From contig NZ_QKQV01000010.1 of assembly GCF_003233725.1 (NCBI RefSeq), positions 1 through 64,000 on the forward strand: a stretch of DNA of 64,000 nucleotides, in the 5' to 3' direction. Of the stretch, positions 40,753 to 48,233 are shown piece by piece (the stretch's first letter is position 1; the number at the start of each line of letters is the position of its first letter). The DNA is from Mesonia sp. K7. Its GTDB lineage: Bacteria; Bacteroidota; Bacteroidia; Flavobacteriales; Flavobacteriaceae. Made by a program: the position numbers and the translations under genes. The notes beneath the pieces are model-generated. The model was not told the DNA's origin, searched no databases, and was given only the letters and a program-made list of their open reading frames with translations.

Positions 40753-43047
40753 TTAAAAAATAAGTCTGAAAACTAAATTTGGCGTGATTCCCAAACCTTC
40801 TTGTTCTATAAAAACAATTTCATTGTCGATTTGCTCGTAATAAGCGTTTACCGTATTTTTTCGGTTAAGGAGATTCCAGACCGAAATTCCTGCGTAAGCT
40901 TTTATATTTTCGTGAATTTCGAAAGCCTTACTTGCCGAAAAATCCAAACGTAAATAAGGGTTTAAATCTTCACTATTCGGCGATAAATAATCAAATTGAT
41001 TGTTAGCTAAACCTTCTTGACTAATAGGAGTGTAGTGTCTTCCCGATCGCCATTTGAGACCAGTTGCAAGCTTTAAGTCATTATAATCATAAGAAGCAAT
41101 TACCGAAAGCGAATTGACAATCTCTAAGTTACTAGGAATAGGTTCTTCTGAAATCGCATCAAACTGATAATCGTTATTGGTAAGTGAATAATTGATAGAA
41201 GTTTGAAATTTTTTAAACCTTCGGTTAATTATAAAATCGATACCGCGGATAAACGTTTCGCCAACAAGCGAAACCAACTCGTATTGATCTTGAAAACCCT
41301 GGCTTTGTGTATTGACGTTATTTACTTTTTTGGTATAAGCCTCCAAACTTGCCAACCAATTTTTTCTTTTATAATTGATACCAATGGAAAGTTGTAAACT
41401 CTCCTGAATTGGTCTGTCAAGGTTGTTGGACAACACCCAGCGTTGGTTTTCGACACCTAGAAAATCTTTCTGAAAATCGATGTATTGAGAAATATATTGG
41501 CTTTTGGTTTCACCAAGAAACTCAAACGAGATTTCGTCGGTCAGCACTTGATTGAAACTAAATCTTGGCTCGACTAAAAACTTTTCCTGTACATCAAAAT
41601 AATTAAAACGTAAACCAAAATTAGCATAAGTTCTTTTGTCTAAACTTTTGAAATGGATATTTGAAAAGAAAGCTGGAGAAAACATTTTCTCTTCACTTTC
41701 TGAAAGGTTATTATCATTTTCTTGTTGGTTGATAATTTCAGTTTGAAGTAACTCAGCTCCGTTTTCTAACTGAATTTTATCGTTGAGTTGGTAATTGGTT
41801 TGTAACTTAAAGCTCGTCTCGGCAACTTCATTGTTTTGGGTTAATTCGGTAATCGTATTTTCATCAAAATTTTGAGCGTTTAGCTTGTAGTTGCTATAAT
41901 AAACTTGGGCGTTTGTAGAAAATTTATCGCTCCAGTTGCGTCGGTAATTAAGGCCTAAACCTAAATTGTTTTGCTCCAAATTACTTCTTTTGGAAGTAAG
42001 AGTGTCAGCTAATATCTGGTTTTCGCTAAAATCTAACTGATTGGAAAGATACATAAAGTTAAACCGTAACTTATCTTTAGCTGAAGCTTGAAAAAGTCCA
42101 CGTAAACTGAGATCATAAAAAGAAAAATCTTCATTACGTTGAATAATATCTTCGTTTACGTTGGTAATATCTGTATTCTGAAATGCTCTATCGAAATATT
42201 GATTATAAGTAGGTGTTACAAAAACACTGTTGATAGAAGTTCGTGCCGCAGTGATAACCGAAAAGTTTTTACTTACCGGGACATCAGCTAGACCGTAAAT
42301 ACTTAAGTAATTTACACCTGTTTCTGCAGAAAAACCTTGATTAATTTCATCTTCGGTATTCAGAAGGATAACACTCGAAACGCTGTTTCCGTAAGTAGGA
42401 TTGGTGCCGTTTTTGATGAGCATCGTATTTTTAGTTAAATACGGATTGATCGCTGAAATCAATCCCAAAAAATGACCGTATTGGTACATTCTTATGCCGT
42501 CCCAAATAAGCATATTTTGGTCAGAAGAACCACCACGAATGTTGAGGTCGCTAATCTTTTCGTTCACACTTTCTACACCTGGTAAAGCTTGTAGAGACTG
42601 CAAGGCATCGGGTTCTATTAAGCCGGGAAGAATACCAAAGTTCTTATAGTTAATCTCAAAAACACCTCGATCTTTTTTAGAAATACCACGCGCAAGATAA
42701 TTGGTAATAACAATTTCGTTAAGCTTTTCGACGGGTATTTCTGTTTTTTGCTCTCGGTTTGAAGTGATGGCAATATTTCGCTCACCAATAAAGCGAAATT
42801 CCAACGAAGTCTGACGCTCAATTAAGTTGATAGAAGCATTAAAAGGTTTCGAAATATCGAAACCGATTATTTTGATGTCGTTCACATCCGCATCAGCGTA
42901 CGTAAAATAATAACCAAATTTTTCTTCTAACTGTTGTAAAGCCTGAGGTAAAGCAATAGAGTCTGTGGCTTTCTGTGCAAGTGTTTTTGCAGAAAACAGC
43001 GTAAAAAAACAGCAAAAAAGAAATAAGAGTTTATAGTTTTTTGGCAC
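40753..43047 (-). CDS. TonB-dependent outer-membrane signal receptor with STN domain
   Basis: The 764-aa product has a signal peptide (ending LAQK), an STN secretin/TonB N-terminal signalling domain (about 30-95, LPQALQQLEEKFGYYFTYAD), a plug (about 130-235, LNIRGGSSDQNMLIWDGIRMY) and a barrel ending VFRLIF. The STN domain marks it as a transducer that reports ligand binding to FecR. It overlaps the fecR end by 17 bases, so the two are translationally coupled. The imported ligand (siderophore, iron complex or other) cannot be read from the sequence. No carboxypeptidase-like SusC domain is present. Confidence 0.93.
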   Translation of the reverse strand: MPKNYKLLFLFCCFFTLFSAKTLAQKATDSIALPQALQQLEEKFGYYFTYADADVNDIKIIGFDISKPFNASINLIERQTSLEFRFIGERNIAITSNREQKTEIPVEKLNEIVITNYLARGISKKDRGVFEINYKNFGILPGLIEPDALQSLQALPGVESVNEKISDLNIRGGSSDQNMLIWDGIRMYQYGHFLGLISAINPYLTKNTMLIKNGTNPTYGNSVSSVILLNTEDEINQGFSAETGVNYLSIYGLADVPVSKNFSVITAARTSINSVFVTPTYNQYFDRAFQNTDITNVNEDIIQRNEDFSFYDLSLRGLFQASAKDKLRFNFMYLSNQLDFSENQILADTLTSKRSNLEQNNLGLGLNYRRNWSDKFSTNAQVYYSNYKLNAQNFDENTITELTQNNEVAETSFKLQTNYQLNDKIQLENGAELLQTEIINQQENDNNLSESEEKMFSPAFFSNIHFKSLDKRTYANFGLRFNYFDVQEKFLVEPRFSFNQVLTDEISFEFLGETKSQYISQYIDFQKDFLGVENQRWVLSNNLDRPIQESLQLSIGINYKRKNWLASLEAYTKKVNNVNTQSQGFQDQYELVSLVGETFIRGIDFIINRRFKKFQTSINYSLTNNDYQFDAISEEPIPSNLEIVNSLSVIASYDYNDLKLATGLKWRSGRHYTPISQEGLANNQFDYLSPNSEDLNPYLRLDFSASKAFEIHENIKAYAGISVWNLLNRKNTVNAYYEQIDNEIVFIEQEGLGITPNLVFRLIF

Positions 43048-43930
43048 TTATGACAACGCTATTGTTGCTTACTTGGTAAGTGTAACCAAAAGGTATTGTC
43101 ACTGATTTTAAAGCAGTTTCAAGGTTTTTGTGGGTTATGTTACCGGTAAACAATTGTTGGTTATCAAATTTAATGTTTTTAAGCGTAATCTCAATATTAT
43201 ATTGGCGCTCTAATTCTTCTATCACTTCCTTTACAGGAATACTCTTGAAGATACTGTAGCCGTTTATCCAAGCGGAAGTGGCTTCTTTGGTGTTGTATTC
43301 GATAAGCTTTCCATTGGCAAACGTCAAGCCTTCTTGTGGCTCAAGCTGTATTTTTTTATTGTTGAAACGTACTTCTACTAGACCTTCATAACATTCTACA
43401 CTCAAAAAACCATTTCTTTGATGAACGTTAAATTCGGTTCCTAGCACTTCTATTTCTCCCATTTTGGTCAAAACGGTAAACTTTTTTCCTTTTTCGACAT
43501 CAAAAAAAGCTTCTCCTTGAAGTTGTAACTTTCTTTTATCGTCCCAATTCTTTTTTTCGTAGCTTAAAGCGGATTCTGCGTTCATTAGCACAACGGAATT
43601 GTCGGGTAACCTAATTTCTTTTGTCTGTTGTGCTAATGTGTTGTATTGTTGAGGTTGCGCAAAGAAAAAGGCAAAATAACAACCTACTACAACTACGATG
43701 ACCGCAGCAATTTTATAGAGCACACTCCAATCGAAAGATTTTTGGTGTGCTTTTTCTTTTATTCTATTATAGCTTTTTACCTGATCAAAAACTGGAGCTT
43801 TAAAAACAGTAGCCTTATCAACGATTTTTTTATAATCTTGATATTCTACCAAGCTCTCCAAAAAGTAAGTTTCTTCTTGTGTGAGCGGCTCATGGTTTAG
43901 CCATTTGATAATGATTTCTTCTTTTTTCAT
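43031..43930 (-). CDS. FecR-family anti-sigma factor
   Basis: The 299-aa product has a short cytoplasmic part (about 1-75), one transmembrane helix (IAAVIVVVVGCYFAFFF), a periplasmic FecR domain (about 105-210, KEIRLPDNSVVLMNAES, VLGTEFNVHQRNG) and a C-terminal STN-like DUF4974 domain (KSVTIPFGYTYQVS). It relays the receptor signal and controls the ECF sigma factor. I use the ATG at 43930: the in-frame ATG at 43939 is only four bases past the promoter-like element and probably upstream of the transcript start. Confidence 0.92.
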   Translation of the reverse strand: MKKEEIIIKWLNHEPLTQEETYFLESLVEYQDYKKIVDKATVFKAPVFDQVKSYNRIKEKAHQKSFDWSVLYKIAAVIVVVVGCYFAFFFAQPQQYNTLAQQTKEIRLPDNSVVLMNAESALSYEKKNWDDKRKLQLQGEAFFDVEKGKKFTVLTKMGEIEVLGTEFNVHQRNGFLSVECYEGLVEVRFNNKKIQLEPQEGLTFANGKLIEYNTKEATSAWINGYSIFKSIPVKEVIEELERQYNIEITLKNIKFDNQQLFTGNITHKNLETALKSVTIPFGYTYQVSNNSVVISAKKL

Positions 43931-43943
43931 AACCTTCATTCTG

Positions 43944-43979
43944 CCTATATAACAACTAAGTGGTAAAAACTCCTACCTT
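43944..43979 (-). promoter_or_regulatory. 36-base ECF-promoter-like element, copy facing fecR
   Basis: On the minus strand, AAGGTAGGAGTTTTT (43979-43965), seven variable bases and AGTTGTTATATAGG (43957-43944) match exactly the 15-base and 14-base blocks of a second copy upstream of the sigma gene. This copy begins at the sigma stop codon and ends 14 bases before the fecR ATG. It lacks a TAnnTTTG box, so it is best read as the promoter recognised by the adjacent ECF sigma factor. Confidence 0.65.
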
Positions 43980-44493
43980 AAATTTCTTTTATATGTTCTC
44001 TTAATTTTTCTAACGCACTGTATATACGTTTTTCTACTGCTTTTTGGGAGATACCCAAAAGGTCTGCAATCTCTTTGTGTTTTTTGCCTTCAGTCTTATT
44101 CATCAAAAAAGCTACTCGTTGAGCTTCGCTAAGTTTTGCAATTGCTTTTTCGTATTTTTTCAGGTATTCTTTCTCTTCTAAAACAAATTGTGGGTCTTGT
44201 ATGTTGTCTTGGTTACCGACTCTATTGTGATGTTTGAGAACTACTTTTTTATGTTTCGCTTCATTAAGCATGAGATTGTTGGCCGTCGTAAACAAGAAAC
44301 TTTTGGCTTTATCTGGGGTCACTTTTTTGCAATTTTGCCAAAGCTTTACAAAAGCTTCCTGCATTTTGTCTTCGGGTTGTAGGCTTTCTCCAAACTTATA
44401 AAACAAAAAGTCGTGTATATCTTTCGCATACTTGTTGTATATCGAGGAGAAGATATGTTCTTCACAGACATTTTTAAATAGTTTTTTAGCCAT
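43978..44493 (-). CDS. RNA polymerase ECF sigma-70 factor
   Basis: The 171-aa product has sigma region 2 (about 10-80: HIFSSIYNKYAKDIHDFLF, QEAFVKLWQN) and region 4 with a helix-turn-helix (AKLSEAQRVAFLMN, KKHKEIADLLGISQKAVEKR). Gene order sigma-fecR-TonB receptor makes it the regulator of a cell-surface signalling system. I use the ATG at 44493; the longer frame to 44577 would run through the promoter region. A TAnnTTTG box 41 bases upstream should give basal expression. Confidence 0.93.
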   Translation of the reverse strand: MAKKLFKNVCEEHIFSSIYNKYAKDIHDFLFYKFGESLQPEDKMQEAFVKLWQNCKKVTPDKAKSFLFTTANNLMLNEAKHKKVVLKHHNRVGNQDNIQDPQFVLEEKEYLKKYEKAIAKLSEAQRVAFLMNKTEGKKHKEIADLLGISQKAVEKRIYSALEKLREHIKEI

Positions 44494-44534
44494 AAATAAA
44501 TTTTCGTTAAAAATATAAAGAAGAAAATTCAAAT

Positions 44535-44542
44535 CAAAGGTA
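44535..44542 (-). promoter_or_regulatory. Putative housekeeping -7 box of the ECF sigma gene (TACCTTTG)
   Basis: On the minus strand, TACCTTTG matches TAnnTTTG and lies 41 bases before the sigma ATG. Its TACC is the complement of the GGTA in the divergent 36-base element, so the two polymerase sites overlap physically. The -33 box is not recognisable. Confidence 0.5.
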
Positions 44543-44572
44543 GGAGTTTTTTGGTTTGAGTTGTTATATAGG
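44537..44572 (+). promoter_or_regulatory. 36-base ECF-promoter-like element, copy facing away from the sigma gene
   Basis: AAGGTAGGAGTTTTT (44537-44551), seven bases, then AGTTGTTATATAGG (44559-44572). Its two blocks are identical to those of the fecR-facing copy, and the spacing is the same. It points rightward into a region with no ATG reading frame that ends in an intrinsic terminator, not into ffh, which has its own -7 box further on. Confidence 0.65.
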
Positions 44573-44577
44573 TACAA

Positions 44578-44683
44578 AAACCATGTGAAAAAGGGGTGTT
44601 TATGCTATAAACATCTTATCGAAAGCAAAGTTTTTGTTGTTTGGTTAAGAGAGCCACTCTATTATTTTAGAGTGGTTTTTTTT
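44578..44683 (+). ncRNA. Candidate ECF-sigma-dependent small RNA (about 100 nt)
   Basis: The proposed transcript runs from just after the 36-base element to a perfect terminator (CCACTCTA 44654-44661, TAGAGTGG 44668-44675, then a T-tract). Inside is a 7-base-pair hairpin (TGTTTAT 44597-44603, ATAAACA 44607-44613) and a U/G-rich single-stranded stretch (AAAGTTTTTGTTGTTTGG) that could pair with mRNAs. Both ATGs in it are followed within two codons by stops (ATG-TGA, ATG-CTA-TAA), so it does not look like a peptide gene. The ends are estimates. Confidence 0.55.
44654..44683 (+). terminator. Intrinsic terminator of the candidate small RNA
   Basis: An eight-base-pair perfect stem (CCACTCTA with TAGAGTGG) has a six-base loop and is followed by eight T. 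No annotated gene ends upstream on this strand, which is why a separate small transcript is proposed. Confidence 0.85.
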
Positions 44684-44730
44684 ATTTCAAAACTTGATAA
44701 AACCTCTTTTTTACTTCTGCGGCAAATTTG

Positions 44731-44738
44731 TATCTTTG
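44731..44738 (+). promoter_or_regulatory. Putative -7 box for ffh (TATCTTTG)
   Basis: TATCTTTG matches TAnnTTTG, 24 bases before the ffh ATG. At the -33 position only a T-run (44707-44712) is seen. It lies after the small-RNA terminator, so ffh is a separate unit. Confidence 0.55.
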
Positions 44739-44762
44739 AACTCTTAAAAATGTAGGAAATTT

Positions 44763-46091
44763 ATGTTTGATAATTTAAGTGATAAGTTAGATAAAGCCTT
44801 ACACGTTCTCAAAGGGCATGGGCAAATTACTGAAGTAAACGTTGCAGAAACGCTTAAAGAAGTAAGAAGAGCCTTGGTAGATGCCGATGTAAACTATAAA
44901 ATCGCTAAAGATTTTACCAGTACCGTAAAAGAAAAAGCTTTGGGTCAAGACGTTCTTACGACGTTAAAACCAGGCCAATTGATGGTAAAACTGGTAAAAG
45001 ATGAGTTGACAGAGTTAATGGGTGGCGATGCTGCAGGAGTCAACCTTTCGGGGAATCCGAGTGTGATTTTGATGTCTGGTTTACAAGGTAGTGGTAAAAC
45101 AACATTTTCCGGAAAACTAGCCAATTACCTCAAAAATAAGAAAAGTAAAAAACCACTTTTAGTAGCTTGTGATGTTTACCGTCCTGCGGCGATCGATCAG
45201 TTGCATGTGGTTGGTGAACAAATAAATGTTGAGGTTTATTCGAATCGAGAGATTAATGACCCTGTAAAAATTTCGCAGGATGCTATCGCTTACGCGAAAC
45301 AAAATGGACACAATGTGGTGATTATCGATACCGCTGGTCGTTTAGCAGTTGATGAAGCGATGATGACCGAAATCTCCAACATTCATAAAGCGATACAACC
45401 ACAAGAAACTTTATTTGTTGTCGATTCGATGACAGGGCAAGATGCGGTAAATACGGCAAAAGCCTTTAATGACGTTTTAAATTTCGATGGTGTTATTCTT
45501 ACCAAATTAGACGGTGATACCAGAGGTGGAGCTGCGATTTCGATTAAATCGGTGGTGAACAAGCCTATTAAGTTTATTGGTACAGGAGAGAAGATGGAAG
45601 CGATTGATGTTTTCTATCCTGCTCGTATGGCCGACCGTATTTTGGGAATGGGAGACGTAGTTTCTTTAGTAGAAAGAGCTCAAGAGCAATACGACGAAGA
45701 TGAAGCGAGAAAACTGCAGAAGAAAATTGCAAAAAACCAATTTGGTTTCGACGATTTTCTAAAGCAAATCCAGCAAGTGAAGAAGATGGGGAATATGAAA
45801 GACTTGATGGGGATGATTCCCGGAGCCGGTAAAATGGTGAAAAATCTAGATATCGATGACGATGCATTTAAGCATATCGAAGCGATTATTCACTCGATGA
45901 CCCCAGAAGAGAGAAGTACACCTTCTATCATCAACGGAAGTAGAAAGAAAAGAATTGGAAAAGGTTCTGGTACTTCGGTAACGCAAGTCAATCAGTTGTT
46001 AAAACAGTTTGACCAAATGAGCAAAATGATGAAAATGATGCAAGGTGGTGGCGGAAAACGTATGATGCAAATGATGAAAGGAATGCGATAA
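44763..46091 (+). CDS. ffh: Signal recognition particle protein Ffh (SRP54)
   Basis: The 442-aa GTPase targets nascent membrane proteins to FtsY/SecY. The N domain is followed by the G domain with GLQGSGKTTFSGKLANYL (P-loop), DTAGRLAVDEAM and TKLDGDTRGGAA. The M domain is methionine-rich at the C-terminus (QMSKMMKMMQGGGGKRMMQM) and binds 4.5S RNA and signal sequences. Confidence 0.98.
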   Translation: MFDNLSDKLDKALHVLKGHGQITEVNVAETLKEVRRALVDADVNYKIAKDFTSTVKEKALGQDVLTTLKPGQLMVKLVKDELTELMGGDAAGVNLSGNPSVILMSGLQGSGKTTFSGKLANYLKNKKSKKPLLVACDVYRPAAIDQLHVVGEQINVEVYSNREINDPVKISQDAIAYAKQNGHNVVIIDTAGRLAVDEAMMTEISNIHKAIQPQETLFVVDSMTGQDAVNTAKAFNDVLNFDGVILTKLDGDTRGGAAISIKSVVNKPIKFIGTGEKMEAIDVFYPARMADRILGMGDVVSLVERAQEQYDEDEARKLQKKIAKNQFGFDDFLKQIQQVKKMGNMKDLMGMIPGAGKMVKNLDIDDDAFKHIEAIIHSMTPEERSTPSIINGSRKKRIGKGSGTSVTQVNQLLKQFDQMSKMMKMMQGGGGKRMMQMMKGMR

Positions 46092-46166
46092 TCAAAATGA
46101 AACAATATCATTCTTTATCAGAATTTTGGTAAGAATTTCATAATACTTAATAATCATAATTATAAG

Positions 46167-46187
46167 ATTCCGCATCAAGTGCGGAAT
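46167..46187 (+). repeat. Perfect hairpin just before folD
   Basis: ATTCCGCA, a five-base loop, then TGCGGAAT. The GC-containing 8-base-pair stem ends ten bases before the folD ATG used here and covers the alternative ATG at 46186. It has no T-tract, so it is not a terminator. It may control translation or be a dispersed repeat. Confidence 0.5.
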
Positions 46188-46197
46188 GATAAATCAG

Positions 46198-47091
46198 ATG
46201 GCACAGATTCTAGACGGAAAAAAGGTAAGCAACGACATTAAAAACGAAATCACCGCTGAAGTTGCAAAAATGAAAGAAAACGGTGAAAAGGTTCCGCATT
46301 TAGCGGCAATTATTGTTGGAAATGACGGTGCGAGTATGACCTATGTCAACAGCAAGGTAAAAGCCTGTGAGCGCGTAGGCTTTGAGTCTACTTTGGTACG
46401 AATGTCTAGCACCACCAGCGAAGTAGAATTACTAGACAAAATTGAAGAACTCAACCAAGACGATACCATCGATGGTTTTATTGTGCAATTGCCTTTGCCA
46501 AAACAAATCAATACCCAAAAGGTTTTGATGGCGGTAGATCCAGATAAAGATGTAGATGGTTTTCACCCGACCAATTTTGGGAAAATGTCTTTAGATATGA
46601 GTTCGTTTATTCCTGCGACACCGTTTGGGATTTTAGAATTGTTAGAGCGTTATGATATTCCGACACAAGGAAAACATACCGTGGTTATAGGAAGAAGCCA
46701 TATTGTAGGAAGGCCCATGAGTATTTTGATGGGAAGAAGTGGTTTCCCTGGAAACTCTACCGTAACGCTTACGCACAAATACACTAAAAATATTACGCAA
46801 ATCACTTCGCAAGCCGATATCATTATCATAGCGGTAGGAATACCAGATTTCTTAAAAGTAGAAATGATTAAAGACGATGCGGTCATAATAGATGTCGGCA
46901 TCACACGAGTTCCTGACGAAAGTAACGAAAGAGGTTACGTGATTAAAGGAGATGTCGATTTTGAAAATGTTCAAAAAAGAGCTTCGCATATTACGCCAGT
47001 TCCTGGAGGTGTTGGTCCCATGACCATTGCGATGTTGCTCAAAAATACGCTGCTTGCTAGAGAAAGACACCGTTTAGAGGGAAGAAGGTAA
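46198..47091 (+). CDS. folD: Bifunctional methylenetetrahydrofolate dehydrogenase/cyclohydrolase
   Basis: The 297-aa enzyme makes 10-formyl-THF from methylene-THF in one-carbon metabolism. The conserved motifs are YVNSKVKACERVG (catalytic Lys), FIVQLPLPKQI, PDKDVDGFHPTN and GRSHIVGRPMSILM, with PVPGGVGPMTIAML at the end. I start at MAQILDGKKV; the in-frame ATG at 46186 adds MINQ and overlaps the hairpin. Confidence 0.97.
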   Translation: MAQILDGKKVSNDIKNEITAEVAKMKENGEKVPHLAAIIVGNDGASMTYVNSKVKACERVGFESTLVRMSSTTSEVELLDKIEELNQDDTIDGFIVQLPLPKQINTQKVLMAVDPDKDVDGFHPTNFGKMSLDMSSFIPATPFGILELLERYDIPTQGKHTVVIGRSHIVGRPMSILMGRSGFPGNSTVTLTHKYTKNITQITSQADIIIIAVGIPDFLKVEMIKDDAVIIDVGITRVPDESNERGYVIKGDVDFENVQKRASHITPVPGGVGPMTIAMLLKNTLLARERHRLEGRR

Positions 47092-47094
47092 AAA

Positions 47095-47128
47095 TAAAAA
47101 AGCAACTCAGTTGAGTTGCTTTTTTATT
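47095..47128. terminator. Bidirectional terminator between folD and the converging lipoprotein gene
   Basis: AGCAACTCA and TGAGTTGCT flank a two-base centre, with an A-run before and a T-run after. The symmetric layout can terminate both folD (plus) and the minus-strand operon, whose last codon it touches. Confidence 0.85.
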
Positions 47129-47810
47129 AGTGTTTTTCTGGCGGTGGAGGTGGCGGAATTGGAACAGGTTCAAAGTAATCTATAAAAGATAAATGACCTA
47201 CAAATTCTTCGTTCAATTCTAACAATTCTTTGCTTGATAATTCTGAAATATGTTTTTTATAAATTTTCAAAGATTGTTCATCTGCATACTCGTATATTCC
47301 TTCTAAAATTTCATAAAACCTTTGTTTAATTTGAACTGAGTCTAATCCATTTTTCCAAGTAATTAAATAGACTAATGACTTTCGGTCTTTCCCATTAATT
47401 AATTCTTTTGTTTCTCTAACTATTTCATTTTTAATGTCGTTGCTTATTTTTTTTGAAAAAATAATGACACTATCATTTTCAATAATATTGATGTGTATTA
47501 CACCAGTATCTATATCGTAATCTTTTTGGCAATTTTTTAAAACAAATATGGGTAATTTAAATTCAGTATTTTTTAAATGGAACTTTCCGGTTAAAGTTGG
47601 GCTTTTACATAAATCTACTTTTATCTTTTCTTCAATGTCATTTACAAATAATAATGAATCAGATAAAGAAAAGTCTAATTCTGCTACTAGGTTGTCTTTA
47701 TGAATATGGGAATTAAAGTATTTAGCAATTTTTTCAGCTTTATGGTCTTGTTTTTCACAACTGTAGAGTGAAAATATGATAAGAAGCGTTAGGTTAAATA
47801 TAGATTTCAA
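47127..47810 (-). CDS. Lipoprotein resembling an ExbD periplasmic domain, proline-rich tail
   Basis: The 227-aa product has a lipoprotein signal (lipobox SLYSC, Cys at about 18). From about residue 100 on, DTGVIHINIIENDSVII, then KNEIVRETKELIN, SLVYLITWKNGLD and the helix QRFYEILEGIYEYADEQSL, followed by ELSSKELLELNEEF, follow the plan of the C-terminal domain of flavobacterial ExbD/TolR proteins. The ExbD transmembrane helix is replaced by a lipid anchor. It ends in a run of seven prolines then EKH. This homology is my reading by eye. It is the last gene of a minus-strand run. Confidence 0.6.
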   Translation of the reverse strand: MKSIFNLTLLIIFSLYSCEKQDHKAEKIAKYFNSHIHKDNLVAELDFSLSDSLLFVNDIEEKIKVDLCKSPTLTGKFHLKNTEFKLPIFVLKNCQKDYDIDTGVIHINIIENDSVIIFSKKISNDIKNEIVRETKELINGKDRKSLVYLITWKNGLDSVQIKQRFYEILEGIYEYADEQSLKIYKKHISELSSKELLELNEEFVGHLSFIDYFEPVPIPPPPPPEKH

Positions 47811-47824
47811 TATATAATATTTTC

Positions 47825-48223
47825 TTACTCACCATCCAACTTCCAGTCAAGGTAGTTATGGATATCGGTTTCGATAAACTTAAGGGCAAAACCTAATACC
47901 GTCACATCATCGATATAACCTAAAACAGGAATAAAATCGGGAACAATATCGAGTGGGTTTAAAATGTATAAAAGTGAAAAAACCACAGCGCCAATCGTAA
48001 ACCAAGGCACTTTCTTATAAAAACCATTTTTATAGTCACGCAACATCGAAATCATCACTTTTACAATTTCAACATATTTGTCTAATACACTAGAACTGCT
48101 TATTTTTTCTTCAATCACATCAGCTTCTTGTACGGTTGTGTCAAGGTCTGTCGATTTCACTTGTTGTGATTTTTCTTTGACAAAATCTTCGGTAATATGC
48201 TTTAGTTTTTCGAGGAAATTCAT
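47825..48223 (-). CDS. YkvA/DUF1232-family membrane protein
   Basis: The 132-aa product has a charged N-terminal half (about 1-65) and then the DUF1232 signature: a hydrophobic helix and LNPLDIVPDFIPVLGYIDDV. Function is unknown; members are small membrane-associated proteins. It lies 10 bases after the AI-2E gene and 14 bases before the lipoprotein gene, so all three are probably in one transcript. Confidence 0.88.
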   Translation of the reverse strand: MNFLEKLKHITEDFVKEKSQQVKSTDLDTTVQEADVIEEKISSSSVLDKYVEIVKVMISMLRDYKNGFYKKVPWFTIGAVVFSLLYILNPLDIVPDFIPVLGYIDDVTVLGFALKFIETDIHNYLDWKLDGE

Positions 48224-48233
48224 ATTTAAAATT

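Noticed and set aside
40753-43047. Annotation of the receptor as a specific siderophore receptor
   Set aside because: STN, plug and barrel are clear, but nothing in the sequence identifies the ligand.
43940-44577. The two 36-base copies as terminal inverted repeats of a small mobile element carrying the sigma gene
   Set aside because: No target-site duplication or transposase is seen, and the copies have conserved internal spacing and positions that fit promoters better.
44561-44755. A 64-residue open frame running through the candidate small RNA
   Set aside because: It crosses a perfect intrinsic terminator and overlaps the promoter-like element and the ffh -7 box; its composition is not protein-like.
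46852-47070. Antisense open frames inside folD and many other genes
   Set aside because: They are shadows of well-conserved coding frames and lack starts, family motifs or independent promoters.
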